Counted from the stretch's first letter, positions 25,722 through 34,917 are shown. The stretch is 51,361 nucleotides of DNA from Acidovorax sp. CCYZU-2555 (GCF_018413525.1 NZ_JAHCDD010000040.1:1-51361), one strand, 5' to 3'. The notes: generated by a model from the letters alone, not told the origin. Numbers and translations: made by a program.

Positions 25722-27806
25722 ATGATGGAAGTCATCGACTCCGAAGTCGAACAGTCGCGTTTCCGGCTGCGTATCTGGGTGGTCGCGGCCGTGGTGCTGC
25801 TCGCGTTCTGCCTGCTCGTCTGGCGGCTGCTGGTGCTGCAGGTGGTGCGCCACGAAGACCTCGCCGAACGCGCCGAAAGCAACCGCACGGCGGTCGTGCC
25901 CATCGTGCCCAACCGCGGCCAGATTCTCGACCGCAACGGTGTGGTGCTGGCCACCAACTACGCGGCCTATACGCTGGAAATCACGCGCTCCAAGGTCAAG
26001 GACCTCGAAGCCACCATAGACGAACTCGCGACGCTGGTCGAAATCACGCCGCGCGACCGGCGCAAGTTCAAGCGCCTGGTCGACGACTCGAAGAATTTCG
26101 AGTCGCTGCCCATTCGCACGCGGCTGAGCGACGAGGAAGTCGCGCATTTCGCCGCCCAGCGCTACCGTTTCCCGGGCGTGGACATCAAGGCGCGGCTGTT
26201 TCGCTCCTACCCGCTCGAAGAGACCGCGAGCCATGTGATCGGCTATATCGGCCGCATCAACCAGCGCGAAAAAGAAGCACTCGAAGACTCCGAGAATGCG
26301 GCCAACTACCGCGGCACCGAAGTCATAGGCAAGCTGGGCATAGAGCAAAGTTACGAACAGGACCTGCACGGCCTCACGGGCTGGGAGCAGCTCGAGACCT
26401 CCGCGGGCGGCTATGCGGTGCGCAAGCTCGGCAGCCGCGCCGCGACGCCCGGCGACAGCCTGGTGCTGTCGCTCGACATCCGCCTGCAGCGCATGATCGA
26501 ACAGCTCTACGGCAATCGCCGCGGCGCGCTGGTCGCGATCGACCCGCGCAACGGCGAAGTGCTGGCCATGGTCAGCCGTCCGGCATTCGATCTGAACCTG
26601 TTCGTCGACGGCATCGACCAGGAAAGCTGGGCCCAGCTCAATGAATCCATAGACCGGCCCATGCTCAACCGTGCGCTGCGCGGCACCTATCCGCCGGGCT
26701 CGACCTACAAGCCGTTCATGGCACTGGGCGCGCTCGAACGCGGCGCGCGCCGCACCGACAGCATCACGCAGGACAACGGCAGCTGGACTTTCGGCGGCCA
26801 TACGTTCCGCAGCGGTCACCCCAACGGCCCGGTCGACCTGCACCGCGCGATCGTCAAGTCGAGCAATGTGTATTTCTACCAGCTGGCCAACGACATGGGC
26901 GTCGATGCGATGCACGACTTCATGAAGCCGCTGGGCTTCGGCCAGATCACGGGCCTCGACGTGCGCGGCGAAGTGCGCGGCGTGCTGCCCAGCCAGGAGT
27001 GGAAGCGCAACACCTACAAGCGCCCCGAGCAGAAGAAATGGTATGCGGGCGAAACCATTTCGCTGGGCATCGGCCAGGGCTACAACAACTTCACGCTGCT
27101 GCAGCTCGCGCATGCGACGGCGACGCTGGCCAACAGCGGCGTCAAGCACCAGCCCCATCTGGGTCTGGGCAAGATCGATGCGCTGACCCGGCGCTACCAG
27201 CAGCTGGCCCAGCCCGCGGGCATAGACCTGGGCTACAAGCCGCAGAACGTCGAAGCCGTGCGCCGCGCGGTCGCGGCGGTCACGGTCGACGGCACGGCAC
27301 GCGGCATTTTCGCGGGTGCGCCCTATACCTCGGCCGGCAAGACCGGCACGGCCCAGGCGGTGAGCGTGGGGCAAAAAGACAAGTACAACGCAGCCAAGCT
27401 CACCGAATACCAGCGCGACCATTCGCTCTACATGGCCTATGCGCCGGCCGACAAGCCCACGATCGCGCTCGCGCTGATCGTCGAGAACGCGGGCTTTGGC
27501 GCGGCCGCCGCGGGGCCGATCGCGCGCCGGGTGTTCGACTACTGGCTGCTGGGCCAGTACCCCAGCGAGGAAGACATCGCTTCGGTGCGTTCCGGCCAGG
27601 CGCGCCTGCCCATGGGCCAGCCGCGCCGCGCGAACGATATCGCCGTACCCGCCGACAGCGTGTCCGTCGAAGGCCTGCCGCGCAAGGCACTGCCCGATCC
27701 TTTCCCCGCGGCCGCGCCCGTGGATGGCGGCGCACGCCCCGCGGCAGCGGCGCAGAAGCCGCTTATTCCGGCCGCGGCTGCGGTCGGCTGGATACCGGAA
27801 GACTGA
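25722..27806 (+). CDS. mrdA: penicillin-binding protein 2 (elongasome transpeptidase)
   Basis: A 694-residue class B PBP that cross-links lateral peptidoglycan with MreBCD. It has an N-terminal membrane helix (WVVAAVVLLAFCLLVWRLLVLQ), the PBP dimer domain (NRGQILDRNGVVLATNYAAYTLEI), then the catalytic domain with SxxK at Ser327 (STYKP), SSN at 380-382 and KTG at 540-542. The long C-terminal tail (DSVSVEGLPRKALPDPFP onward) is Pro/Ala-rich. ATG at 25722 was chosen because GAGG lies 8 bases upstream; a GTG at 25713 and a second ATG at 25725 are alternatives. rodA, which usually follows, is not next to it. Confidence 0.97.
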   Translation: MMEVIDSEVEQSRFRLRIWVVAAVVLLAFCLLVWRLLVLQVVRHEDLAERAESNRTAVVPIVPNRGQILDRNGVVLATNYAAYTLEITRSKVKDLEATIDELATLVEITPRDRRKFKRLVDDSKNFESLPIRTRLSDEEVAHFAAQRYRFPGVDIKARLFRSYPLEETASHVIGYIGRINQREKEALEDSENAANYRGTEVIGKLGIEQSYEQDLHGLTGWEQLETSAGGYAVRKLGSRAATPGDSLVLSLDIRLQRMIEQLYGNRRGALVAIDPRNGEVLAMVSRPAFDLNLFVDGIDQESWAQLNESIDRPMLNRALRGTYPPGSTYKPFMALGALERGARRTDSITQDNGSWTFGGHTFRSGHPNGPVDLHRAIVKSSNVYFYQLANDMGVDAMHDFMKPLGFGQITGLDVRGEVRGVLPSQEWKRNTYKRPEQKKWYAGETISLGIGQGYNNFTLLQLAHATATLANSGVKHQPHLGLGKIDALTRRYQQLAQPAGIDLGYKPQNVEAVRRAVAAVTVDGTARGIFAGAPYTSAGKTGTAQAVSVGQKDKYNAAKLTEYQRDHSLYMAYAPADKPTIALALIVENAGFGAAAAGPIARRVFDYWLLGQYPSEEDIASVRSGQARLPMGQPRRANDIAVPADSVSVEGLPRKALPDPFPAAAPVDGGARPAAAAQKPLIPAAAAVGWIPED

Positions 27807-27822
27807 GCCGCGGCCCGCGGCT
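27806..27822. terminator. hairpin between convergent mrdA and ABC ATPase genes
   Basis: AGCCGCG and CGCGGCT form a perfect 7-bp stem with a GCC loop, filling the space between the two convergent stop codons. It could serve both strands as a transcript end, but no T-run is present on either side. Confidence 0.4.
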
Positions 27823-28561
27823 ATCCGCCCATGCGCCCAATGAAGGCCCGAATGCGGTCATTGGCCGGCTGACCGAAGAACTCGGCCGGAGGGGCTTCAT
27901 GGGCAATGCGCCCCTGGTCGAAAAACAGCACGCGGTCGGCGACTTCGCGCGCAAAGCCCATCTCGTGGGTGACGACGATCATGGTCATGCCGGCGCGCGC
28001 GAGTTCGCGCATCACGTCCAGCACTTCCTGCACCATTTCCGGGTCCAGCGCCGAAGTCGGCTCGTCGAACAGCATCACCTTGGGGTGCATCGCCAGCGCG
28101 CGCGCGATCGCCACGCGCTGCTGCTGGCCGCCCGACAGCTGCCACGGGTACTTGGCGCTGTGCTCCTGCAGGCCCACGCGGCGCAGCAAGGCCATGGCCT
28201 GGGTGTTGGCCTGGGCGCGCGGCGTGCGGTGGATGCGCCGCGGCGCGAGCGTCAGGTTGTCGAGCACCGTCATGTGGCCGAACAGGTTGAACTGCTGGAA
28301 CACCATGCCCACGTCGGTGCGCTGCTGTTGCAGCGTCGCCTCGTTGGACCCGACGGGCACGCCGGCAATGGTGATCGTGCCGCTGTCGTGCGGCTCGAGC
28401 CGGTTGATGGCGCGCAGCAGCGTCGACTTGCCCGAGCCCGAGGCGCCGATGATCACGCTGACTTCGCCCGTGCGGAACTGCGTCGAGACGTCGCGCAGCA
28501 CCGGCTGCGCACCGAACGACTTGCAGACCCGGTCGACGACGATGTAGGGCGCGGCACTCAT
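27821..28561 (-). CDS. polar amino-acid ABC transporter ATPase
   Basis: A 246-residue ABC ATPase of the GlnQ/HisP type. Walker A is [18 protein letters not shown], the Q-loop is [17 protein letters not shown], the signature is [15 protein letters not shown], Walker B is [14 protein letters not shown] and the H-loop is VVTHEMGFA. It energises import by the neighbouring permease. Its ATG overlaps the permease stop (ATGA). An open frame continues upstream to 29920 but that extension is antisense-like arginine-rich noise over the permease gene and is not part of the protein. Confidence 0.97.
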   Translation of the reverse strand: MSAAPYIVVDRVCKSFGAQPVLRDVSTQFRTGEVSVIIGASGSGKSTLLRAINRLEPHDSGTITIAGVPVGSNEATLQQQRTDVGMVFQQFNLFGHMTVLDNLTLAPRRIHRTPRAQANTQAMALLRRVGLQEHSAKYPWQLSGGQQQRVAIARALAMHPKVMLFDEPTSALDPEMVQEVLDVMRELARAGMTMIVVTHEMGFAREVADRVLFFDQGRIAHEAPPAEFFGQPANDRIRAFIGRMGG

Positions 28562-29340
28562 TGCGAACGGCCTTCGATGTCGAAGCGGTATTCGATGGCC
28601 TGGGTCGCCTGCGTGACCAGCGTGGTCAGCACCAGATAGGTCAGCGCCACCGTGCTCAGCGTGGCGATGGGCTGGAAAGTCTGCGACTGCAGGCGGTTGC
28701 CCACATTGGTCAGCTCGACCACGCCGATCGCATAGGCCAGCGACGAGTCCTTGAGCAGCGCGACGAAGTTGCTGACCAGCGGCGGCAAGGCCATCTTGAA
28801 CGCCTGGGGCATGACCACGTCGAGGAACACATGGCGCCGGCTCAGGCCCAGCGCGCGCGCGGCTTCGGTCTGGCCCTGGGGCACGGCCAGCAGGCCGGCG
28901 CGAATCGCTTCGCTGTTGTAGGCGCCCGCATTGAGTCCCAGAGCGAGCACCGCGGCTTCGAACTCGGGCAGGCGCAGGCCGGGCACGAGCATGGGCAGCG
29001 CGAAATAGACGAACAGGATCTGCACCAGCAGCGGCGTGCCGCGTATCACCCAGAGGTAAAAGCGCGCGCCCCAGCGCAGCAGCGCCCAGCGCGAAGTGCG
29101 CGCCAGCGCCGTCGCCGTGCCCAGCGCCAGCCCCACGGCGCCGCTGACCAGCGTGAGCCACAGCGTGGTGCGCGCGCCCTCGGCAAATATCTCTGCGCTC
29201 GAGCCTATGGGTTCGGGCAGCCAGGAAAACAGCCAGCCCAGCGTGGCCATGACCAGCACCAGCGACAGCAGCGCCGCGACCAGCGTCGCATTGCTGCGCT
29301 GCAGGCGCGACCAGTGAGCGGGCCGGAAAGCGATGGACAT
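28558..29340 (-). CDS. polar amino-acid ABC transporter permease
   Basis: A 260-residue permease of the His/Glu/Gln/Arg/opine family (HisM/GlnP-like). It has about five to six membrane segments, with the EAA loop recognised as [59 protein letters not shown] is a further hallmark. One permease gene is present, so the transporter is probably a homodimer. It lies between the binding protein and ATPase genes on the same strand. Confidence 0.96.
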   Translation of the reverse strand: MSIAFRPAHWSRLQRSNATLVAALLSLVLVMATLGWLFSWLPEPIGSSAEIFAEGARTTLWLTLVSGAVGLALGTATALARTSRWALLRWGARFYLWVIRGTPLLVQILFVYFALPMLVPGLRLPEFEAAVLALGLNAGAYNSEAIRAGLLAVPQGQTEAARALGLSRRHVFLDVVMPQAFKMALPPLVSNFVALLKDSSLAYAIGVVELTNVGNRLQSQTFQPIATLSTVALTYLVLTTLVTQATQAIEYRFDIEGRSQ

Positions 29341-29364
29341 AAGGGCCTTGCGGGCAGCGCCGGG

Positions 29365-30138
29365 TCAGCGGCCGGCGGGGCAGCGGATATCTTCCTGGAA
29401 GTATTTCTGCGCCACCTTGGCATAGCTGCCGTCGGCCATCACGGCCTGCAGCGCCTGCGACCAGGCGTCGGCCAGGCCGGTGTTGCCCAGCGCCATGGCC
29501 GCGGCAATGCGCTCGACCGTCACCATTTCGCCCATATGAAACCCGGCCTGGGGCGATTTGCGCAGCAGCTCCTTGGCGATGAAGCGGTCGGTGACCATTG
29601 CATCGACGCGCTTGGAAACCAGCGCGCTGCGCGCATCGGTGTCGCTGGGAAAGTTCTTCACCGCCCGCACGCCCGGCAGGCGCTGCACTTCGGCCGCATA
29701 GGTGGTGCCGGTCTGCACCGCGACCACTTTGCCCGCGAGGTCGCTGGCGCGGCGCAATTTCGGCGCCATCGAGACAATGGTGCCGCCCGAGCAGTAGTGG
29801 GGTGCGGCGAAGGTCACGGCCTTGGCGCGCTCGGCGGTGATCGCGTGCGAGGCAATGGCCACATCCCAGCGGTCCTGCTGCAGGCCGGTGAGCAGCGCGT
29901 CGAAGCTGAGCGTTTTCCATTCGGGCTTGAGGCCCATCTTCTGCGCCACGAGTTCGGCGATTTCGACTTCAAAGCCCGTGAGCTGCTTGCCCTGGAAGAA
30001 ATTGAACGGCGCGTAGTGGCCTTCGGTGGCGATCCGCAGCGTGCCGTCCTGGCGCACGGCCTCCAGCGGCCTGGCCTGGGCGGCGCTGGCGGCCACGCAC
30101 AGCGCGACCGCAAAAGTGACGATTGGCAGAAATTTCAT
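29365..30138 (-). CDS. ABC transporter periplasmic amino-acid-binding protein
   Basis: A 257-residue solute-binding protein of the bacterial extracellular family 3. The signal peptide is [22 protein letters not shown], then [36 protein letters not shown], with [25 protein letters not shown] and [16 protein letters not shown] in the domain hinge region. The ATG at 30138 is chosen because AGGAG stands 6 bases upstream; the ATG at 30144 would abut it. Ligand unknown; the family usually binds polar or charged amino acids or opines. The gene heads the transporter operon. Confidence 0.95.
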   Translation of the reverse strand: MKFLPIVTFAVALCVAASAAQARPLEAVRQDGTLRIATEGHYAPFNFFQGKQLTGFEVEIAELVAQKMGLKPEWKTLSFDALLTGLQQDRWDVAIASHAITAERAKAVTFAAPHYCSGGTIVSMAPKLRRASDLAGKVVAVQTGTTYAAEVQRLPGVRAVKNFPSDTDARSALVSKRVDAMVTDRFIAKELLRKSPQAGFHMGEMVTVERIAAAMALGNTGLADAWSQALQAVMADGSYAKVAQKYFQEDIRCPAGR

Positions 30139-30308
30139 GCGCATCTCCTGGAACCAGGGCCCGGACCCTGTGTCGCCATGATGGCGCGCGCCGCAAGCCC
30201 GGCGCAACATACTAAAACCGGAATTCCTTGCCATACAAGGACTGTGGTCGTTGCGAGCGCTTGCTTACTTGTCTGCGTTCGGGCTTTGTTAAGGCCCGTT
30301 GCGCGGCT

Positions 30309-31067
30309 TCAGCGCAGGAACGCGTCGTAGCCGGTCTTGAGGATCAGAACGCTGACCACGAGAATGAAGATGCTGCGCACAAAGCCCGTGCCGTGGCGCA
30401 AGGCCATGTAGGTGCCGAGCATGCTGCCCATGACATTCGCCAGTGCCAGAGGGAGCGCGAAATGCCACCAGACATGGCCCTTGAGGCTGAACAGCACGAT
30501 GGCCGCGACATTGGTCGCGATGTTGAGCAGCTTGGCCGAGACCGAGGCGTTGAGAAAGTCATAGCCCAGCAGGCGCACGAACAGGAACACGAAGAAGCTG
30601 CCCGTGCCCGGACCGAAGAAGCCGTCGTAGAAGCCAATGACCAGGCCAATGGTGCAGGCGACCAGGGTTTCGGCGCGGCCCGCGAAGCGCGGCGCGTGGT
30701 TGCGCCCCATGTCTTTCTTCAGCAGCGTATAGGCCAGCACCAGCACCAGCACCACCGGCAGCAGCTTGCGCAGGAAATCGGAGGAGATGACGGTGACCGC
30801 CCAGGCGCCCGCGAACGAGCCGGCAAAGCTGATCACGATCGCCGGCGTCAGCGCGGCCCAGGGAATGCGCACGCGCCGACCGTATTGCCAGGCCGACATG
30901 GTCGTGCCCCAAACGGAGGCACTTTTGCCCGTGCCCAGCAGCGTGGCCGGGGGCGCATGGGGAAACGCCGCGAAAATCGCCGGCACGAGGATCAGTCCAC
31001 CCCCGCCAACGATGGCATCGACAAACCCGGCCAGCATCGAGGCCAGCGAAACAAAGAGCCATTCCAT
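30309..31067 (-). CDS. TauE/SafE-family membrane transporter
   Basis: A 252-residue protein with about eight membrane segments. The repeat motifs are GFVDAIVGGGGLILVPAIFAAFP in the first half and GFYDGFFGPGTGSFFVFLFVRLLG in the second, the two signature inverted units of the sulphite exporter/DUF81 family. Members move sulphite, sulphoacetate or other organic anions across the inner membrane; the direction and substrate are not evident here. It is a single gene, separated from the amino-acid transporter operon and divergent from amt. Confidence 0.9.
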   Translation of the reverse strand: MEWLFVSLASMLAGFVDAIVGGGGLILVPAIFAAFPHAPPATLLGTGKSASVWGTTMSAWQYGRRVRIPWAALTPAIVISFAGSFAGAWAVTVISSDFLRKLLPVVLVLVLAYTLLKKDMGRNHAPRFAGRAETLVACTIGLVIGFYDGFFGPGTGSFFVFLFVRLLGYDFLNASVSAKLLNIATNVAAIVLFSLKGHVWWHFALPLALANVMGSMLGTYMALRHGTGFVRSIFILVVSVLILKTGYDAFLR

Positions 31068-31120
31068 AGGGGCGAGATTGTCGCACCGTCAGGGTGCATG
31101 CCCATGTATGCAGCGACCAA

Positions 31121-31150
31121 TAAAAAAGCGCCGGACTGGGCCGGCGCTCT
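31121..31150 (-). terminator. intrinsic terminator on the minus strand with no obvious gene
   Basis: Read on the minus strand, AGCGCCGG and CCGGCGCT make a perfect 8-bp GC-rich stem (loop CCCAGT), followed by TTTTTT. This is a good Rho-independent terminator for transcripts coming from the right. No minus-strand protein gene lies between it and amt. It stands 54 bp upstream of the TauE/SafE start, so it may end a small RNA or antisense transcript, or insulate that gene. Confidence 0.6.
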
Positions 31151-31238
31151 GTAAAGGCATCTCGCTGTATGCTTTTTGAATATTGGTCTATTTCTATGTC
31201 GAGTAGTGTCTCCTCGGCCCCTCTTCGTCGCACCGAGG

Positions 31239-31255
31239 TGCACTTGAGTGGTTGG
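31239..31255. promoter_or_regulatory. second, weaker NtrC-type site upstream of amt
   Basis: TGCACTTGAGTGGTTGG fits TGCACC-N5-GGTGCA in the left half (TGCACT) and partly in the right half (GGTTGG). Its centre is 28 bp upstream of the stronger site at 31267-31283, giving a tandem enhancer arrangement like that of sigma-54 nitrogen promoters. Confidence 0.45.
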
Positions 31256-31266
31256 ACTGTAACGCT

Positions 31267-31283
31267 TGCACTCGCTTGGTGCA
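31267..31283. promoter_or_regulatory. NtrC-binding enhancer site upstream of amt
   Basis: TGCACTCGCTTGGTGCA matches the NtrC consensus TGCACC-N5-GGTGCA at 11 of 12 specified bases. It is centred about 130 bp upstream of the start predicted from the sigma-54 promoter at 31379-31394, within the usual enhancer distance. Confidence 0.75.
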
Positions 31284-31378
31284 TTGGGAGTTTCCCGGAG
31301 TGAACGGGTATCCAGGGGAGTGCATATGTGTATTTAGTGTGACTTTTTGCAAATAAAAGCGCGCTTCTGTATCTGTTT

Positions 31379-31394
31379 TGGCACGCCCTGTGCT
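31379..31394 (+). promoter_or_regulatory. sigma-54 promoter of amt
   Basis: TGGCACGCCCTGTGCT matches the sigma-54 consensus TGGCAC-N5-TTGCW except for G in place of the first T of the -12 element. The GG and GC doublets have the required 12-base register. Transcription would start near 31405, about 29 bases before the amt ATG. Together with the NtrC sites it points to activation under nitrogen limitation. Confidence 0.8.
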
Positions 31395-31433
31395 TGCGTC
31401 TCTGTCAGCAACCACTCTTCCCGGAGGCATGGC

Positions 31434-32816
31434 ATGGACATGACAGGCAGGCAAGACATCTCCAGACACTCGCACGCCAAGGCGCAGCACTCTTACTCTG
31501 CAGCCGGCTTCGCCATGGGGGGAGCAGTGCTTGCCACCTGGGCGCTGCCCGCGGCCGCGGCGCCGGCCGCGCCGCTGGTGGCCCCCACCATGGTTGAAAT
31601 GGCCGCCCTGAATGCGGCCGATACCGGTTGGTTGATGGTCTGCACCGCCTTGGTGCTGCTGATGACGCTGCCCGGCGTGGCGCTGTTCTATGCGGGCATG
31701 GTGCGGCGCAAGAACGTGCTCAACACGCTGGCCAGCGTGCTGCTCGTGGCCTGCGTGGTCAGCGTGCTGTGGTTCGCCGCCGGCTATTCGCTGGCATTCA
31801 CGCCCGGCGACGGCATTCTGGGCGGCTTCACGCGCCTGGGCTTTGCGGGGCTGGACCCGGACTGGGCGGGCCAGCGCGTGAGCGTGAGCCACATGGCGCC
31901 CAATGTGCCCGAAGCTGCGTTCGCGATGTTCCAGCTGTCGTTCGCGGTGATCACCGCGGCGCTGCTGGTGGGCGCACTGGTCGAGCGCATGCGTTTCACG
32001 GCGCTGCTGGTGTTCGTTGCGCTGTGGACGCTGGCCGTCTATGTGCCGGTCGCGCACTGGGTCTGGGAGGCCGGCGGCTGGCTCGCGCGCCTCGGGGCGC
32101 TGGATTTCGCGGGCGGCACCGTGGTGCATGTCAACGCGGGCGCGGCGGGTCTGGCCTGCGCCTGGTATCTGGGCCCGCGCCAGGGCTATGGCCGCGAGGC
32201 GTTCGAGCCCTACAACCTGGGCTGGACCATGCTGGGGGCGAGCCTGCTGCTGATCGGCTGGTTCGGCTTCAATGCGGGCTCGGCGCTGGCCGCCGACAGC
32301 CGCGCCGCGCTGGCGCTGGCCGTGACGCATCTCGCGGCTGCGGGCGGCGCGCTCGGCTGGCTGATCGCCGAATGGCTGCTGCGCCGGCGCGCGTCGCTGC
32401 TGGGCCTGTGTTCGGGCCTGGTCGCGGGGCTGGTGGCGATCACGCCCGCGGCCGGCTATGTGGGCCTGGGCCCGGCGCTGCTGATCGGCCTGATCGCGGG
32501 CGCGGTCTGCTACTGGGGCGCGACCGGCCTCAAGCGCGCGCTGGGCGCCGACGATGCGCTCGACGTATTCGGCGTGCATGGCGTAGGCGGAATCGTCGGC
32601 TCATTGCTCACGGGCGTGTTCGCGAGCCGCAGCATCGCCGGCGTGCAGGGCCACATCGGCACCCAGATGCTGACGGTGCTGGTGGTCGCGGTGTTCAGCT
32701 TTGTCGCCACGGGCGTGCTGCTGTGGCTCACCGACCGTCTGGTGGGGCTGCGCGTGTCCGATGCCAGCGAGCAGACCGGGCTGGACCTTTCGCTGCACCG
32801 CGAGCGGCTGGGTTAG
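31434..32816 (+). CDS. amt: ammonium transporter (Amt/MEP/Rh family)
   Basis: A 460-residue Amt channel. An N-terminal signal-like segment (AMGGAVLATWALPAAAAPAAP) precedes eleven membrane helices. The pore twin histidines are seen in GTVVHVNAGAAGLA and FGVHGVGGIVGSLLTG. GVALFYAGMVRRKNVLNTLASVL is the conserved second helix. The ATG at 31434 follows GGAGG by 6 bases; another ATG at 31429 is out of frame. The usual PII gene (glnK) is not adjacent, and the control region carries a sigma-54 promoter and NtrC sites, so regulation is probably by NtrC with a PII protein encoded elsewhere. Confidence 0.96.
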   Translation: MDMTGRQDISRHSHAKAQHSYSAAGFAMGGAVLATWALPAAAAPAAPLVAPTMVEMAALNAADTGWLMVCTALVLLMTLPGVALFYAGMVRRKNVLNTLASVLLVACVVSVLWFAAGYSLAFTPGDGILGGFTRLGFAGLDPDWAGQRVSVSHMAPNVPEAAFAMFQLSFAVITAALLVGALVERMRFTALLVFVALWTLAVYVPVAHWVWEAGGWLARLGALDFAGGTVVHVNAGAAGLACAWYLGPRQGYGREAFEPYNLGWTMLGASLLLIGWFGFNAGSALAADSRAALALAVTHLAAAGGALGWLIAEWLLRRRASLLGLCSGLVAGLVAITPAAGYVGLGPALLIGLIAGAVCYWGATGLKRALGADDALDVFGVHGVGGIVGSLLTGVFASRSIAGVQGHIGTQMLTVLVVAVFSFVATGVLLWLTDRLVGLRVSDASEQTGLDLSLHRERLG

Positions 32817-32879
32817 CCAGAGACCGCATGGACCTGCGCGGCAACGCGCGGGCGTTCAATCCCGCAGCAGGAGTTTGCG

Positions 32880-33185
32880 ATGCTTGACAGTGAAAAACTG
32901 GCCGTGGCCGCCCATGTGCATGTGCTGCTGCGGCGCAAGACCGGGCGCGTGACCGACACCGAATGGATGGCCTGCAACGCCGACTACGCGCGCGAAGTCG
33001 TGCGCTTTTGCCGCCTGCGTGCCCAGCAGGACGCATTGCCCGAACTCGGCGAATGGGCCGACAAGCTCGAGCGCGCCATGCAGCTCGCGCCGACGGCGCC
33101 GGCCGCGGGCTTTGCGGCCATGCCCGCGCTGAACCGAACGCCACCTGCAGGCGGCGTCGAGCGCTATGTGGGCGGTATCCGCTAG
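32880..33185 (+). CDS. small hypothetical protein downstream of amt
   Basis: A 101-residue soluble-looking protein. The first 70 residues appear helical (LAVAAHVHVLLRRKTGRVTDTEWMACNADYAREVVRFCRLRA), and the tail is Pro/Ala/Gly-rich. AGGAG lies 6 bases before the ATG, which supports translation. It is 63 bp after amt and could share its transcript. Its stop is 1 bp from the convergent GMC gene stop. I do not recognise a family. Confidence 0.7.
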   Translation: MLDSEKLAVAAHVHVLLRRKTGRVTDTEWMACNADYAREVVRFCRLRAQQDALPELGEWADKLERAMQLAPTAPAAGFAAMPALNRTPPAGGVERYVGGIR

Positions 33186-33186
33186 T

Positions 33187-34917
33187 TCAGGCCACCACGG
33201 GAACGCGCGGCGGCGGGGCGGGCTCGTGCACCGCGCTGCCGGCCGGCCTGGCCTGGCTCTTGCGAATCCACTCGGCGACTTTCTCGGCCATCATCAGCGT
33301 GGGCGAGTTGGTGTTGCCGCTGGTGATGGTCGGCATCGCGCCCGCGTCGACCACGCGCAGCCCGGCGATGCCGCGCACGCGCAGCTGGCTGTCGAGCACG
33401 GCCATGGGATCGTCGTCACGGCCCATCTTGGTGGTTCCCACGGGGTGGAAGATCGTGGTCGCGATGTCGCCCGCGAGGCGCGCCAGTTCCTCGTCGGTCT
33501 GGAACTGCACGCCGGGCTTGTATTCCTCGGGCGCGAAGCGCGCCAGCGCGGGCTGGGCGACGATGCGCCGCGTGAGCCGCAGGCTGTCGGCCGCGACCTG
33601 GCGGTCTTCGTCGGTGCTGAGGTAGTTCGGCGCGATCGCCGGCGCCTGGCGGTAGTCGGCGCTGCGGATCTGCACCGTGCCGCGGCTCGTGGGGTTCAGG
33701 TTGCAGACGCTGGCGGTGAACGCCGGGAACGCATGCAGCGGTTCGCCGAACGCATCCAGCGACAGCGGCTGCACGTGGTATTCGAGATTGGGGTGGGCCA
33801 GTTCGGGGCGGCTGCGCGTGAACGCGCCCAGCTGCGACGGCGCCATGCTCATGGGCCCGCTGCGCTTGAACGCGTACTCCATGCCGATCTTTGCCTTGCC
33901 CAGCAGGCTGGACGCGAGCACATTGAGCGTGGGCGCGCCCTTCACCTTGAACACCGTGCGAATCTGCAAATGGTCCTGCAGGTTGGCGCCCACGCCCGGC
34001 AGGTCCTTGACCACGGGAATGCCATGCTTTTGCAGCAGCTGCGCCGGGCCTATGCCCGACAGCTGCAGCAGCTGCGGCGAGTTGATCGCACCCGCGCAGA
34101 CCAGCACTTCGCCGGTCGCGTGCACGATGTCGAGGCCGTCGCCGGTGGCGACTTCGACGCCCGTGCAGCGCTGGCTGCCGTCGGGCTGGGTGTCGATGAT
34201 CAGCCGCGTCGCCTGGGCCATGGTCCACATCTCGAAATTCGCGCGGCCGTAGCAGGTGGGGCGCAAAAAGGCCTTGGCCGTGTTCCAGCGCCAGCCGGCC
34301 TTCTGGTTGACTTCGAAATAGCCCACGCCTTCGTTGTCGCCGCCGTTGAAGTCGTCGCTGGCGGGAATGCCGCTTTGCTGCGCGGCCTGGGAGAACGCGT
34401 CGAGGATGTCCCAGCGCAGGCGCTGCTTCTCCACGCGCCACTCGCCCGTGCTGCCCGTGGTCTTGTTGCCGTGCAGGCTCTTGAAGCGCGCGTCGGCGCT
34501 GCCGCCGACATCGAGCCGCCAATGGTCTTCGTGGCGCATGAAATGCGGCAGGCTGTTTTCCCAGCGCCAGGCGTCGTCGCCCGTGAGCTGCGCCCACTGG
34601 TCGTAGTCGCGGGCCTGGCCGCGCATGTAGATCATGCCGTTGATGCTGCTGCAGCCGCCCAGCGTCTTGCCGCGCGGATAGCGCAGGCTGCGGCCGTTGA
34701 GCCCGGGCTCGGCTTCGGTCTGGTAGAGCCAGTCGGTACGCGGGTTGCCTATGCAATAGAGATAACCGACGGGGATGTGAATCCAGTGGTAATCGTCCTT
34801 GCGTCCGGCCTCGATCAGCAGCACGCGCTTGCTGCGGTCGGCGCTCAGGCGGTTGCACAGCAGGGCGCCGGCCGTGCCGCCCCCGATGATGATGTAGTCG
34901 AAAGTGGTGTCGCTCAT
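33187..34917 (-). CDS. GMC-family FAD oxidoreductase (choline/alcohol dehydrogenase-like)
   Basis: A 576-residue flavoenzyme. The FAD-binding motif YIIIGGGTAGALLCNRLS is at residues 8-25, the first GMC signature is near 83-100 (RGKTLGGCSSINGMIYMRG), and the second signature is GAINSPQLLQLSGIGP (about 275-290). The catalytic His lies in FHPVGTTKMG, followed by the C-terminal DAGAMPTITSGNTNSPTLMMAEK. Such enzymes oxidise alcohols, including choline or polyethylene glycols; nothing nearby (no betB or betT) supports a glycine-betaine role. It is divergent from the MCE transport operon. Confidence 0.94.
   Translation of the reverse strand: MSDTTFDYIIIGGGTAGALLCNRLSADRSKRVLLIEAGRKDDYHWIHIPVGYLYCIGNPRTDWLYQTEAEPGLNGRSLRYPRGKTLGGCSSINGMIYMRGQARDYDQWAQLTGDDAWRWENSLPHFMRHEDHWRLDVGGSADARFKSLHGNKTTGSTGEWRVEKQRLRWDILDAFSQAAQQSGIPASDDFNGGDNEGVGYFEVNQKAGWRWNTAKAFLRPTCYGRANFEMWTMAQATRLIIDTQPDGSQRCTGVEVATGDGLDIVHATGEVLVCAGAINSPQLLQLSGIGPAQLLQKHGIPVVKDLPGVGANLQDHLQIRTVFKVKGAPTLNVLASSLLGKAKIGMEYAFKRSGPMSMAPSQLGAFTRSRPELAHPNLEYHVQPLSLDAFGEPLHAFPAFTASVCNLNPTSRGTVQIRSADYRQAPAIAPNYLSTDEDRQVAADSLRLTRRIVAQPALARFAPEEYKPGVQFQTDEELARLAGDIATTIFHPVGTTKMGRDDDPMAVLDSQLRVRGIAGLRVVDAGAMPTITSGNTNSPTLMMAEKVAEWIRKSQARPAGSAVHEPAPPPRVPVVA

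Noticed and set aside
28562..29920. Upstream extension of the ABC ATPase frame to a 699-residue fusion protein
   Set aside because: The extension runs through the permease and binding-protein genes in another frame, is Arg/Ala-rich and has no recognisable domain. The ATPase starts at 28561, overlapping the permease stop.
31150..31340. 6S RNA or another known small RNA on the minus strand ahead of the orphan terminator
   Set aside because: I compared the strand with the general 6S layout and saw no matching long hairpin with a central bubble, and no good promoter. Only the terminator is kept.
33187..34917. Choline dehydrogenase (betA) identity for the GMC oxidoreductase
   Set aside because: No betB, betI or choline transporter gene is adjacent, and the GMC family has many alcohol substrates, so only the family is assigned.
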